From the NCBI RefSeq assembly GCF_030913635.1, contig NZ_CP133188.1:3286001-3350000 (forward strand): a stretch of 64,000 nucleotides of DNA, written 5' to 3'. Positions within the stretch are counted from its first letter, which is position 1; every line of letters begins with the position of its first letter. The translations under genes and the position numbers were made by a program. Source of the DNA: Sedimentibacter sp. MB35-C1 (lineage in GTDB: Bacteria; Bacillota; Clostridia; Tissierellales; Sedimentibacteraceae). Of this stretch, positions 52,505-61,801 are shown one piece after another. The notes beneath the pieces were generated by a model that did not search any database, was not told the DNA's origin, and was given only the letters and a program-made list of their open reading frames with translations.

Positions 52505-52960
52505 GTGAATTTTGTATATTATATTACAGTGTTTCTTATTATTACAGTTTTAATAAAGGAATTGTTATATATAAAAGACTTAAAAATCAAAACCCAAAAG
52601 AACTTAATGGGAGTATTGATACTTTTAGCGGGAATCCTTGTTATTGTCATTATTACAGTTATTTTTGCAAAAAACATAACACATTACATATTGGGATGTG
52701 TTGGGGTAGTTCTGCTGATTGCTGATTGGTCAAAGCAGGGTGTTTCTGACAGAGGATTAATTGTTGTTGCCCGTGGGAAAGAACTTTATAAATGGAACGA
52801 TATAAAGAAAGCACGAATAAAAATTACTGACAAGATGGAAATTAGCTATTTTAACACTTCTAATTCTAAAATTGTAACACATGTATACTCAACAAATGTT
52901 CATGACAAAATACTAAATGAATTTAATAAACACAATTTAGATTACGAAATAACAAAATAA
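52505..52960 (+). CDS. Hypothetical membrane protein, 151 aa
   Basis: GTG start at 52505 behind AAAGGAG. Three hydrophobic segments (YYITVFLIITVLIKELLY, VLILLAGILVIVIITVIF, YILGCVGVVLLIADW) precede a small soluble domain (GLIVVARGKELYKWNDIKKA) that resembles the PH-like domains of YcxB/DUF5673-type membrane proteins. Function unknown. Confidence 0.65.
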   Translation: MNFVYYITVFLIITVLIKELLYIKDLKIKTQKNLMGVLILLAGILVIVIITVIFAKNITHYILGCVGVVLLIADWSKQGVSDRGLIVVARGKELYKWNDIKKARIKITDKMEISYFNTSNSKIVTHVYSTNVHDKILNEFNKHNLDYEITK

Positions 52961-53100
52961 GCCTTACAAAAGCAAATCTCGGCTTTCAGATTGATGAAGT
53001 TTACAACAATTAAAAATGAGAGAGTTCAAGATAGGCACCATTTCTCTCTCATTGGCTTTTGCTTAATCTAACATGCTGCATGGATCTATACATCAGCAAT

Positions 53101-53676
53101 TTATGACCCGGAAATGACGTTTGTATTTATGTCAGTGAAAACCGTCCCCTCTGGCTCATGGCGTAACTGAACCGATCCAAATGTTAGGAAATATTCACTT
53201 TTCAACATAGAGTATATAATTTGGTCGAGATAACCTCTTTCCGATTTATAGTTTTGTCTTAGCACTCCATCGCAATGCATTCCAAGTCCTTCGTAAAGTT
53301 TTATTCCGATAATATTATCTGGATATACGTCAAGCCAGAAACGATTCATGTTCTTTTCTTTAAATGCATATTTTAAAAGTGCTAGCATTGCCTCTTTACC
53401 ATAACCCTTTCCTTTATCGGAGATAGCAATTCTCCTTAGCTCAAAAATTTCAGACTTGAAATCCAATCTTATAAGTGCATATCCTACAATAACATGATCA
53501 TTTTTACATTTAAAGACAAGCAATAGGTGGTTAATGTCTTCAATCTCGGCTTTATGTTCCTCATAAGTGCCAATCCAAAGAAAGTTCCGATTATCCTTAT
53601 GACTTTCAATGTCAATAATAGTAGCAATTTCCGATTCAACTGCTTCCACAATTGAGAGGCGTTCGGTATTTATCAT
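53101..53676 (-). CDS. GNAT-family N-acetyltransferase
   Basis: A 191-residue GNAT protein with the acetyl-CoA loop RRIAISDKGKGYGKEAM and the C-terminal sheet FWLDVYPDNIIGIKLYEGLG. The fold is complete by about residue 160 (IIYSMLKSEY); the last 30 residues are an unrelated tail. Substrate unknown. Stands alone between convergent and same-strand genes. Confidence 0.85.
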   Translation of the reverse strand: MINTERLSIVEAVESEIATIIDIESHKDNRNFLWIGTYEEHKAEIEDINHLLLVFKCKNDHVIVGYALIRLDFKSEIFELRRIAISDKGKGYGKEAMLALLKYAFKEKNMNRFWLDVYPDNIIGIKLYEGLGMHCDGVLRQNYKSERGYLDQIIYSMLKSEYFLTFGSVQLRHEPEGTVFTDINTNVISGS

Positions 53677-53792
53677 AGCTTTTCTCTGCCTTTCTTTAAT
53701 ATTAATACTATTTTCAGCTTATTTATTATGTAATTCTCTTTATTTAAATTATTGTATTATTTTATAAAATCTGCAAGACCTTTTTTATATAT

Positions 53793-55253
53793 TTAAACTA
53801 AGCTTCTTACAATCCTTGAGAGCTCTTTTATTGATTGATTTATTAATTCTTCATCAACATATGCAAATGAAAGTCTTAAAGAATTTGTCTTGCTTACGTG
53901 ATATATATTGCCGGTGTTCAACAGCAACCCCTTATTAAGTGCCTCATTAAACAGTTTCTCTACTGGAACCTCGTCTATAAAGTCAAGCCAAATATAATAC
54001 CCTCCGGTAGGATTATTCCATTTCGCAATATCTTTGAAATATTGATTTAATGCCTCAAGCATCCTATTCTTTCTTCTAACCAAAATCGTTCTAAATTGAA
54101 TTAGGAATTCATCATATGAGCCATTGATTAATACTTCATTCAAAACCATTTGGGACAATGAACTTGCACCATAATCTGACTGCATCTTCACATCCCCAAG
54201 CCTTTCGATTATTGATTCTGGGCCTACAACCCAGCCTATCCTTAGGCCTGGTGCTAAAGATTTGGATGCTGTGCCAAGATATAATACAGATCCAGATACA
54301 TCCATTGCTTTTATAGATTTAGGTGGTTTTTCTCCATGATATAATTCACAATATGCATCGTCTTCAATTATTGGAATTGCATTTCTGCTGCAGAATTTAT
54401 AAACTTCTTTTCTTCTTTGCTCTGACATTACGATGCCAGTAGGATTATGATGGGTTGGAATAGTGTACAGTAAAGAAGAAGCATCGCCACATTTCATGTC
54501 TTCACCCATATTCCAGTATTGCAAACCTTCACTATCCATTGTAATTCCTTCAAGCCTCATTCCAGCAGATTGAAAAACCTGCAATGAATTAATATATGAC
54601 GGAATTTCACAAAATATCTTCGAATTAGGCTTAAGCATGCTAATAGATATTAACTGTAAAGCTTGAAGAGAACCAGATGTAATTAAGATATTAGAAGGAC
54701 TTGCATTTATTCCAAAGGATTTTAATCTGTATGATAAGGTTTCTCTTAATTCATCTAAACCTAAAGGACCTAAATAGCTTAAATTGCTCATCTTTGGTGT
54801 AAGTGAATTCATGGCTTTCGTTATAGCTTCCTTAGGAAATAATTTTGGAGACATTTCGCCAGTTCCTAATCTGGTTATCCCCTCTACAAATTCTAGTTTA
54901 TTAATTAATTGAATTGTAGGAAGGTTCTCCTTAAAGAATCCTGATTTCACGTAGCTTCCCCAATTCGCTTCGTTTGATGAAATCATTATTGACCAGGTGT
55001 TACTTATGATAGCAGTTCCTTTACCACTTTTTCCCTCGATTATTCCATAGGACTTTAAAATGTCTAAGGCAATCGATATTGTGCTTCTGTTTACTTTTAA
55101 TTTTTCTGCAAGCACTCTCTGAGGAGGTAAGTAATATCCAATAGCCCAATCTCCATTTGATATCTTTTTAGATATATAATTCACTATTTGCTGATAAACC
55201 GGTTCTTTAGATTTTTTATCCGGAAGCCAATCCACTGTAACTATTTTATTCAT
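53793..55253 (-). CDS. MocR-type GntR/aminotransferase regulator
   Basis: A 486-residue MocR protein: N-terminal GntR winged helix (VYQQIVNYISKKISNGDW … LAEKLKVNRSTISIALDIL) joined to a fold-type I aminotransferase domain with PLP Lys in TASKSLAPGLRIGW and the HHNPTG motif. Such proteins usually sense PLP or an amino-acid adduct and control nearby amino-acid genes. Upstream on the same strand lie an aminotransferase and a RidA gene. GGAG upstream of ATG 55253. Confidence 0.9.
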   Translation of the reverse strand: MNKIVTVDWLPDKKSKEPVYQQIVNYISKKISNGDWAIGYYLPPQRVLAEKLKVNRSTISIALDILKSYGIIEGKSGKGTAIISNTWSIMISSNEANWGSYVKSGFFKENLPTIQLINKLEFVEGITRLGTGEMSPKLFPKEAITKAMNSLTPKMSNLSYLGPLGLDELRETLSYRLKSFGINASPSNILITSGSLQALQLISISMLKPNSKIFCEIPSYINSLQVFQSAGMRLEGITMDSEGLQYWNMGEDMKCGDASSLLYTIPTHHNPTGIVMSEQRRKEVYKFCSRNAIPIIEDDAYCELYHGEKPPKSIKAMDVSGSVLYLGTASKSLAPGLRIGWVVGPESIIERLGDVKMQSDYGASSLSQMVLNEVLINGSYDEFLIQFRTILVRRKNRMLEALNQYFKDIAKWNNPTGGYYIWLDFIDEVPVEKLFNEALNKGLLLNTGNIYHVSKTNSLRLSFAYVDEELINQSIKELSRIVRSLV

Positions 55254-55426
55254 CTCTACTCCTAAATATTGATTTCACCAGTAGCAAGAGTAACCGCTAA
55301 CTTTTATCTTTTCTTTTCCTGTTCTAATACGATATGCATCGCTATTTTAAAATATCTTCCCGTTTTTTCTCTTGAATGATATCATTGATACTTCCTTATG
55401 ACCAAATAAGCTTGGCCAAGTAATTA

Positions 55427-56551
55427 TTAAACAAATTTTTCTTCGATTAAGAATTCTTCAAATTTAGCTAAACTTTCCGGGACACTCCTACGCCCGTACC
55501 CCATTCTGAAATATTGATCATCCATGCCATAAATATCGGAAGGCAATAACAATACTCCCTTTTTATCAACAGCAAGCTGACAAAAATCTTTAACAGGCAT
55601 ATCAATCAAAAGCTTATGGTATGCAACCGGGCCAGCTGTTATTGCTTTTTTCTCAAATAAACTTGGATATCTATCAAAGAATTCATCAACTAACTTTAAA
55701 TTATCTCTAATAATATTGGTGCTTCTTTCCAATAGTTCATCACTATGCTTAAGTGCAACTTTTGATAAGAATTCAGATGGAGCTGAATCACAAATACTCG
55801 TATAGTGTTTAAATTTAACAACCTTTTCTAAGGTTTCGTGATCTTTTGTTACCAGCCATCCTACTCTAAGCCCAGCAAGTCCGTATGACTTAGACATTAC
55901 TCCTAGTGACACACATTTATCATAATGGTCAGCCATCCAGTCTCTCTTCTCACCATCCATTTCAAGTCCTTTATATACTTCATCTGAGAATAGATAGATA
56001 TCGTGTTTTCTGCAAATTTCACATAATTGCTTTATTTCAGCATTTGTAAAAGTATATCCGGTTGGATTATTTGGAGAATTAACGGCAATTACTTTTGTAT
56101 TTGGTTTTATTAATGCTTCAAGAGCATCAAAATCCATAACCCATTTTGTACCGTTATCCTTTATATACCACATGGAAAATTCACAGTCTGGAATTGAATT
56201 TGCTACTTCATACGCAGACTGATAGTTTGGATACATGGCAATCATATGATCACCTTCATTAAGCATTACATTCATATATCCAAAAATAGCCTCTTGAGCA
56301 CCGTGAAAAACTAGTACATCATCTGCAGTCATATCCTTATATAATTTAGCAATTAATTGTCTTAGCTCTGGATCTCCCCATGTCTCCGTATATCCTAGCC
56401 ATTGATTTAAATACGCTTCCTCGGCACCAGGTTCCATAGAAAGTAATTCCTTAGTAGTCATAGATTCACAGTCTGATTGAGTTAGCAAATAAGGTGCAGT
56501 AAACTCATAAAGCCCAAAATAACATTCAAGTTTAAAATCATTAATTTTCAT
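55427..56551 (-). CDS. Class I/II PLP-dependent aminotransferase
   Basis: A 374-residue aminotransferase with FHGAQEAIFGYMNV, the NSPNNPTGY motif, the cofactor Asp in LFSDEVYKG and the PLP lysine in MSKSYGLAGLRVGW. The substrate is not clear. It lies between a RidA-type imine deaminase gene and a MocR regulator, so amino-acid deamination or interconversion with reactive enamine by-products is likely. GGAGG upstream. Confidence 0.88.
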   Translation of the reverse strand: MKINDFKLECYFGLYEFTAPYLLTQSDCESMTTKELLSMEPGAEEAYLNQWLGYTETWGDPELRQLIAKLYKDMTADDVLVFHGAQEAIFGYMNVMLNEGDHMIAMYPNYQSAYEVANSIPDCEFSMWYIKDNGTKWVMDFDALEALIKPNTKVIAVNSPNNPTGYTFTNAEIKQLCEICRKHDIYLFSDEVYKGLEMDGEKRDWMADHYDKCVSLGVMSKSYGLAGLRVGWLVTKDHETLEKVVKFKHYTSICDSAPSEFLSKVALKHSDELLERSTNIIRDNLKLVDEFFDRYPSLFEKKAITAGPVAYHKLLIDMPVKDFCQLAVDKKGVLLLPSDIYGMDDQYFRMGYGRRSVPESLAKFEEFLIEEKFV

Positions 56552-56816
56552 TTTTCATTCCTCCGTTTTAAAATGTTTTTTTATTGCGTATCCTTTACTA
56601 TTTATCTATATACTAACATGTTTCTTCCATAGAAAATACAACCAAATAAAAAAATAAAACCAACCAATGTTTTGTTTATGAATTTCAATAAATACTTGAC
56701 CATAAAAAATACCGTACAATTAATTTCTGAATAATACGGTACTTTAAATATTATTAACTTATCTACGTGCTACATCTAATAAGAATGATGTAAATTAATT
56801 CAACTCTATACCTAAA

Positions 56817-57230
56817 TCATTTTGTATTATTTACTACTGCTGCTACTGCTTCAATTTCTACCAATTGATTTGTATATCCTAATACTGTAACTCCAGATAA
56901 GATGCTTGGAACATCATGATTACCAAATTTTTTTCTTATTGTTTCCCATGCAGTTACCAAATCCGACTGATCGTGAGATGCTACAAGAACTCTGGTATAT
57001 ACTACGTCTTCTAAAGTAGCCCCACAGTCCTTCAGTGCTTCCTTTAAATTCTCTACACAAAGCTTTGCCTGAAGCTCATAATCGCTCAAGTCGGGTACTT
57101 CTCCGTTTTTATTAATGGGACATGCACCCGCCAAAAATAATAAGTCCATTCCTGAAGGTACACGTCCAGCATAAGCATAATCTACTGGAGCTAAATTTGT
57201 AGAATGAATTAATGATATTTTTTTATTCAC
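56817..57230 (-). CDS. RidA-family (reactive imine/enamine deaminase) protein
   Basis: A 137-residue RidA/YjgF protein (GMDLLFLAGACPINKNGEVP, QAKLCVENLKEALKDCGATL, RVLVASH, VEIEAVAAV). The archetypal catalytic Arg is in TRVLV. It hydrolyses enamines released by PLP enzymes such as the aminotransferase encoded downstream. GTG start at 57230 behind AAGGAGAG. Confidence 0.87.
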   Translation of the reverse strand: MNKKISLIHSTNLAPVDYAYAGRVPSGMDLLFLAGACPINKNGEVPDLSDYELQAKLCVENLKEALKDCGATLEDVVYTRVLVASHDQSDLVTAWETIRKKFGNHDVPSILSGVTVLGYTNQLVEIEAVAAVVNNTK

Positions 57231-57370
57231 TTTAATTCTCTCCTTTTGTTATAATATCTATGAGAAGAATTACAAATTCCATTTTTAAATGAATTTTATC
57301 TTCAATATCATTTTAAGGCTTCTACAATTTATAAGAAAGATAATAATCATTTCTATATCATCTTTTACAC

Positions 57371-57405
57371 AAAAGCTACCACACATTACAAGAGTGGTAG
57401 CTTTT
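57371..57405. terminator. Terminator downstream of the CD3324-family gene
   Basis: AAAAGCTACCAC and GTGGTAGCTTTT pair perfectly around 11 bases, with T-runs on both strands; immediately 3' of the gene ending at 57408. Confidence 0.85.
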
Positions 57406-57407
57406 AT

Positions 57408-57677
57408 CTACTTATCTTTTTTATATACAATTTTCTTAATACTACTATCTGAAAGAAAGAATTCTTCAGCTAAATTGCTAATTGATTGCCCAGCTATATA
57501 TTGGTTTAAAATCTTTTCATTTCTGGCTTTTAGATAATCTCGGCTTTTAGATTTTTCACCCCATCTTTTTCTCTTTTCAGGAATAGAAGGTATGTATATA
57601 TATTCACCTTGGATATACTTTTGAATTTCTTTAACTAAATCATCTGGTAATATTCTATCAACTCTTATATATTTCAT
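57408..57677 (-). CDS. CD3324-family helix-turn-helix protein
   Basis: An 89-residue protein with the block LVKEIQKYIQGEYIYIPSIP, KRKRWGEKS and a C-terminal helix-turn-helix (ISNLAEEFFLSDSSIKKIV). Matches the small CD3324-type proteins of Clostridia, probable DNA-binding regulators of unknown target. ATG at 57677 behind GGAAGTGAG. Confidence 0.78.
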   Translation of the reverse strand: MKYIRVDRILPDDLVKEIQKYIQGEYIYIPSIPEKRKRWGEKSKSRDYLKARNEKILNQYIAGQSISNLAEEFFLSDSSIKKIVYKKDK

Positions 57678-57734
57678 AAAGCTCACTTCCTTAAATTTAT
57701 TATTTAATTAAGGAAACAAAGCCTATATATGAAT

Positions 57735-57851
57735 TTATTTATCAAAAGCGACTAAATATCTATCCCTGTGCAAATTGTCGCCCAAATTCATACCTACAGA
57801 CTTTGCGCAGGGCATTTTAATCATCTTTCTATCCATGAGATTAATATTCAT
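57735..57851 (-). CDS. Possible 38-aa peptide gene
   Basis: ATG at 57851 behind AGGGAGTG starts a 38-residue reading frame (MNINLMDRKMIKMPCAKSVG…). Codon use is coding-like but there is no recognisable family. It may also be the remnant of a longer gene. Confidence 0.35.
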   Translation of the reverse strand: MNINLMDRKMIKMPCAKSVGMNLGDNLHRDRYLVAFDK

Positions 57852-58295
57852 GATATCACACTCCCTATTTGTATTAAATGAACTACATTCTTGATTAAGA
57901 CGATACTCAATTCAATTACCGGTGTTCATCTATAGTATATAGGTCAACCATTGATTTATCAACCTAATTTTACCATTCTTCTCCTGCCTTACTTAAATAA
58001 CATATTTATTATAGTAATATCCCGTTGGGGGATGTGAACTTTTTTTACACATAAGCTATACGTGAAACATGACAATTTAAAATAGACACGGCGATACCTC
58101 CCTTGATACCACCGGGTCCTAAAAAAGGGCGAATTTAACTAAGCCCTCCAATATACAGAGAACGGCAGTTTTGATTTTTCAAAACCGCCGTTCAGCTACT
58201 TACTTTTAGCACATAACTATACAGCCACCGCAACAACGATTTTTATTTATAAGTCAGTGCGATTGAATCGGACAAGTCCATTGCTACCAACGAGA
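57852..58295. other. Intergenic region with a hairpin
   Basis: No gene seen. It contains a 15-bp inverted repeat, GAACGGCAGTTTTGA (58160-58174) with TCAAAACCGCCGTTC (58179-58193), one mismatch, which could terminate the flavoprotein transcript or mark an element end. The stretch begins the accessory zone that runs to 63.9 kb. Confidence 0.5.
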
Positions 58296-58856
58296 TTAAA
58301 TCAAGCTTCTGCCAAGTGCTTCTGCTTTCTGCAGTCCGTCAGTGCTCAATATATCGCCTTTTTCCTTCACGCCAGAAATGAGAATCTGCCCTCTATCAGA
58401 CCAACTACGGTATCGGGCGATTAGCTCATAAGAGCGAATCAATCCATCGTAACTATCCGGTCCGCCCTCTCCATCGCCACAGGCAAGGAGAATACATTCC
58501 TTAATTTTTAGTGGACGCTTTCCAATGTAAAAGGCATACATCTTATCAATGGCTGCTTTGAGCTGTGCAGGAAAAGAAGCACAATACACAGGAGTTGCAA
58601 AAACAAGAACGTCAGCCTGTTCCAATAGCGAGGCAAGTTCATTAAAATCATCATCAAAAACACAAGCCTTCCCGTTTTGAAAACAAGCTTTACACGCTTT
58701 ACACCCTCCAATCGTTTTTTCAGCCGTTTTATATTTTACTGCTGTGTGACCTGCTTTTTCCGCCCCTAAAATAAAGGCATCTGCCATTTGGTCGCTGTTT
58801 CCAGCGTTCTTGGCACTTCCTGTCAACACAAGAATATTCTTTGACACGATTTTCAC
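58296..58856 (-). CDS. Iron-sulfur-flavoprotein-like NAD(P)H oxidoreductase
   Basis: A 186-residue flavodoxin-fold protein: FMN loop LTGSAKNAGNSDQMADAF, cysteines GCKACKACFQNGKACVFDDD in the position of the 4Fe-4S motif of iron-sulfur flavoproteins, and FATPVYCASFPAQLKAAIDK. It should carry FMN and perhaps an Fe-S cluster and reduce a small acceptor. Substrate unknown. Confidence 0.85.
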   Translation of the reverse strand: MKIVSKNILVLTGSAKNAGNSDQMADAFILGAEKAGHTAVKYKTAEKTIGGCKACKACFQNGKACVFDDDFNELASLLEQADVLVFATPVYCASFPAQLKAAIDKMYAFYIGKRPLKIKECILLACGDGEGGPDSYDGLIRSYELIARYRSWSDRGQILISGVKEKGDILSTDGLQKAEALGRSLI

Positions 58857-59047
58857 CTCCTAATCTTGTCATGCCTGTTCAAAATCCTTAACATCACGGA
58901 TAAGGAATGAAGCCAAAAGAGCTCACGCAAGCAAAGAACCAATGAGAAAAAAGTCAATGAGTAGTTGCCTTACTTCAAAATATCAGTCACTAAAATCAGG
59001 CAGATACTTGCTCCGGCAAATAACACGAATGTATAAAACGATACCAC

Positions 59048-59548
59048 TCAATGTGAACCTTCTTTCAGCCATGCGTCATGCAGCCACTTTTCAGAAACAC
59101 GACCGCCTTGCCAAACAATGCCACGCTCAAAGGTGATAACCTTGCCGTCCAGTCCGACAATAACCCATGCATAGGTATCTTCCGTTGGGATAAAGCACTT
59201 GTATTTCATTCCTGTTACAATGACATTCTTCCCGTCCACTATGATTGTTTCATCGTGAAGATCAATCCACAAATTCTTGAGCTTACCCCATAAGTCTGGC
59301 TCAACTTTCGCAAGGTATTCCTTGGCAATTTTCGTTGTTTCCTCTTTTGATGGAAGCTTTGTACCCTTTTCAAATTGCTTATCCATCCAAGTTACACCAA
59401 GCAGTCGATTGTTTTTTTCCATAACGGTGAAAGAGAAATGCTCACCAAGAAGCTCGGTATTATCACTCTTTGTATAGCGAAAAACAAAAACATTTTCTCC
59501 ATCCTGTACACCCTCACGCACCTGCGTCAGTGTATAATTTTCCGGCAC
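59048..59548 (-). pseudogene. 5'-truncated secreted-type protein of unknown function
   Basis: About 166 residues (VFVFRYTKSDNTELLGEHFS, WVIVGLDGKVITFERG) resembling the C-terminal part of PepSY/YcdB-like extracytoplasmic proteins. The only start near the 5' end is a GTG at 59548 without a ribosome site; the frame stays open about 17 further codons (…SQARFGLIT) to a stop in DNA that belongs, on the other strand, to the aspS fragment. The signal peptide is therefore missing. A 25-codon hydrophobic frame follows directly after its stop (58970-59047). Confidence 0.55.
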
Positions 59549-59565
59549 TGTGATTAAGCCAAACC

Positions 59566-60522
59566 TTGCTTGACTACCGACCTATTACACTTCGCAATGC
59601 AAGAGAACGAGCAATCTTCAAGTTGCAAGCAGGTATTTGTAAGGGTGTTCGAGCATTCTTAGACGAGAACAATTTTACAGAGATACATACACCAAAGATT
59701 GTTTACAGTGGTGCTGAAGGTGGTGCCAACATCTTTTCACTTGACTATTTTGGAAAACAGGCATTTTTGGCACAAAGCCCACAGTTTTACAAGCAAATAA
59801 CGGTAGGTGTTTTTGAGCGTGTTTACGAAATTGCACCTGTGTTTCGTGCGGAAAAACACGACACATCTCGCCATATAAATGAATACACAAGCATCGACTT
59901 TGAAATGGGATTTATCGAAAGTTTTTATGATATTTGCCATATGGAAACGAAAATGCTTGCATATACTTTTGAGTTTCTAAAGAATAATTATGCAGAGGAA
60001 ATCTCATTGTTAAAAGCGAATATTCCAGTTATTACAGAAATCCCATCGATTAAGTTTTTGGAGGCGAAGGAGCTTATTTCAAAGACTTATAATCGAGAAA
60101 TTACCGACTGGGAAGACTTTGAACCTGAAGAAGAAAAGCTACTTTGTAAAATTATCAAAAAGCAAACAAATTGTGATTTTGTATTTGTAACGCACTATAA
60201 ATCTTCAAAACGTCCGTTTTATGCTATGGACAGCAAAGACAATCATAATGTTACCGAATCTTTTGACTTGTTGTTTAGAGGTATGGAAATAACAACAGGC
60301 GGACAGCGTATTAACGACTACAATATGCAAGTAGAAAAAATGAAAAAGCGTGGTATAAATGTCGAAGAGTTTGGCGATTTCTTGATGGCTCATAAGTATG
60401 GGTTACCTCCACATGGTGGACTCGGATTAGGTCTTGAACGATTAACAGGTAAGCTTCTTGGCTTCCAAAATATTAGACTTTCAACGATGTTTCCGAGAGA
60501 TATAAATAGATTGACACCTTAA
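59566..60522 (+). pseudogene. 5'-truncated aspartyl-tRNA synthetase (AspS2, aspartate-tRNA(Asn) ligase type)
   Basis: 318 residues covering only the class II catalytic core: LDYRPITLRN, GAEGGANIFSLDYFG, motif 2 FRAEKHDTSRHINEYTSIDF and motif 3 GLGLGLERLTGKLLG. The N-terminal OB-fold anticodon domain (about 110 residues) is missing; homology starts abruptly at the junction with the gene on the opposite strand. A TTG at 59566 opens the frame but has no ribosome site, so it is probably not translated. A repeat copy begins right after its stop. Confidence 0.8.
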
Positions 60523-60667
60523 GCAAACACCTTAGTAAGCCTAAATTGGTTCTACTAAAGCTAATTTTACTTATGGATACCAAACCATTTATTTGGCTTG
60601 GTATCCCTTTTGTGCTACATACCCAAAATCGTCCAGAGTATCCTTGCAAAAGGATGGTGAAATGTTT
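60523..60667 (+). repeat. Cassette-type 3' repeat, copy 1
   Basis: Begins directly after the aspS-fragment stop codon. Left flank GGTTCTACTAAAGCTAAT (60548 on), a hairpin at 60575-60606 (GGATACCAA/TTGGTATCC), right flank with CGTCCAGAGTATCCTTGCAA and GGATGGTGAAATGTTT. The flanks match copies 2 and 3; the stem sequence does not. Confidence 0.85.
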
Positions 60668-60821
60668 CCTTGTAACTGATGGACAAATTATGGTATATTA
60701 GTTAATAAAAGCTACAACATAAAAGTTTTTAGAAATAGTAGTAACATCAAAAAAGTCGGGTACGACTATTTTATATTTTGCGACAGAACGGTAACTCGTA
60801 ATTTGAAAGTGAGGATATATT

Positions 60822-61451
60822 ATGGTTAAAGAAATAGATCCAAAGAAAACAAAGCGTGCCGTGGCATTCGAACTATGGATGAATGCGCCAATGCCAATGG
60901 TGACTCTTATCAAGACATTAGATATAATGCCACTTATAAAAGCAAGCCGTAGATACGGTTATAAATTCAATATGCTGATGTGCTGGTGTATTGGCAAGGC
61001 GGCTTCTAAAACAGAAGAATTCTATGTGCTGCCTGTTGGCGACAAACTGATGCAATATGACCGCCTTGCAATCAACACAGTCGTTACCACTAAAGATAAT
61101 AATATCAATACATGTGATATTCCTTTCTCAGACAAACTTGAAAAATTCAATAAAGATTATTTTGAACTGACAAAGCAAGTTCACGATAGCTGTGAAACGC
61201 ACAATCTTGGGGGAGATTATATGGTAATTGGAACCTCAGCGCTTGCCGGATATGAAATTGACGGTGCTGTAAATATCTACGCTGGATTTTATAATAATCC
61301 TTTCATGATATGGGGAAAGTTTCGCAAAAAGTTGTTCAAAGCAACGCTGCCGATATCTTTTCAATTTCATCATACACAAATGGATGGAGCTCCTGCCGCA
61401 CAATTTCTAGAATTTTTGCAAAACGAAATCAACGGAATGAAGTATAGATAA
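60822..61451 (+). CDS. CatA-like acyltransferase
   Basis: A 209-residue protein of the chloramphenicol-acetyltransferase fold, with the catalytic-type motif FQFHHTQMDGAPAAQFLEFL and the N-terminal AVAFELWMNAPMPMVTLIKT. It differs strongly from the CatA homologue at 30581 and belongs to the CatA-like side group whose acceptor is unknown. GTGAGGA upstream of ATG 60822. It is flanked on both sides by repeat copies, like a mobile cassette. Confidence 0.8.
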   Translation: MVKEIDPKKTKRAVAFELWMNAPMPMVTLIKTLDIMPLIKASRRYGYKFNMLMCWCIGKAASKTEEFYVLPVGDKLMQYDRLAINTVVTTKDNNINTCDIPFSDKLEKFNKDYFELTKQVHDSCETHNLGGDYMVIGTSALAGYEIDGAVNIYAGFYNNPFMIWGKFRKKLFKATLPISFQFHHTQMDGAPAAQFLEFLQNEINGMKYR

Positions 61452-61507
61452 ATTACCGTTTTTCGGTAAGATTATGAGCATTGCACGGAAATTAAAAAAA
61501 TCAACCC

Positions 61508-61634
61508 CACTAAAGCTAATCTTACTAAACAGAAATTGAGCTGTTGCATCTTTATCTTGATGCAACGGCTCTTGCTTTACCTCATACCCAAAATAGCGCA
61601 GAGTATTCTTGCAAATAGATGGTGAGCGGTTTTT
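61508..61634 (+). repeat. Cassette-type 3' repeat, copy 2
   Basis: Starts 57 bases after the CatA-like stop. CACTAAAGCTAATCTTACTAA, then GAAATTGAGC leading into a 13-bp stem (61538-61571, GAGCTGTTGCATC/GATGCAACGGCTC), then CTTGCTTTACCTCATACCCA and GCAGAGTATTCTTGCAA … GGTGAGCGGTTTT. Confidence 0.85.
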
Positions 61635-61801
61635 AGTTTTCATAGCGCTGCCATTTCAATTGTTCACATCTACTCCGTTGAAAAACCTGCTTTACTATGG
61701 TAAACTTCTTATATATCCTACCGAATAAAATATTTTTGAAAAGGTAGTAGAGACATTTAACGCTCTGGGAGCGAATTTATATAATATATGGGGGGATTAT
61801 C

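Noticed and set aside
58942-59136. Small plus-strand ORF
   Set aside because: It overlaps the minus-strand PepSY-like gene, has no ribosome site and no coding-like composition.
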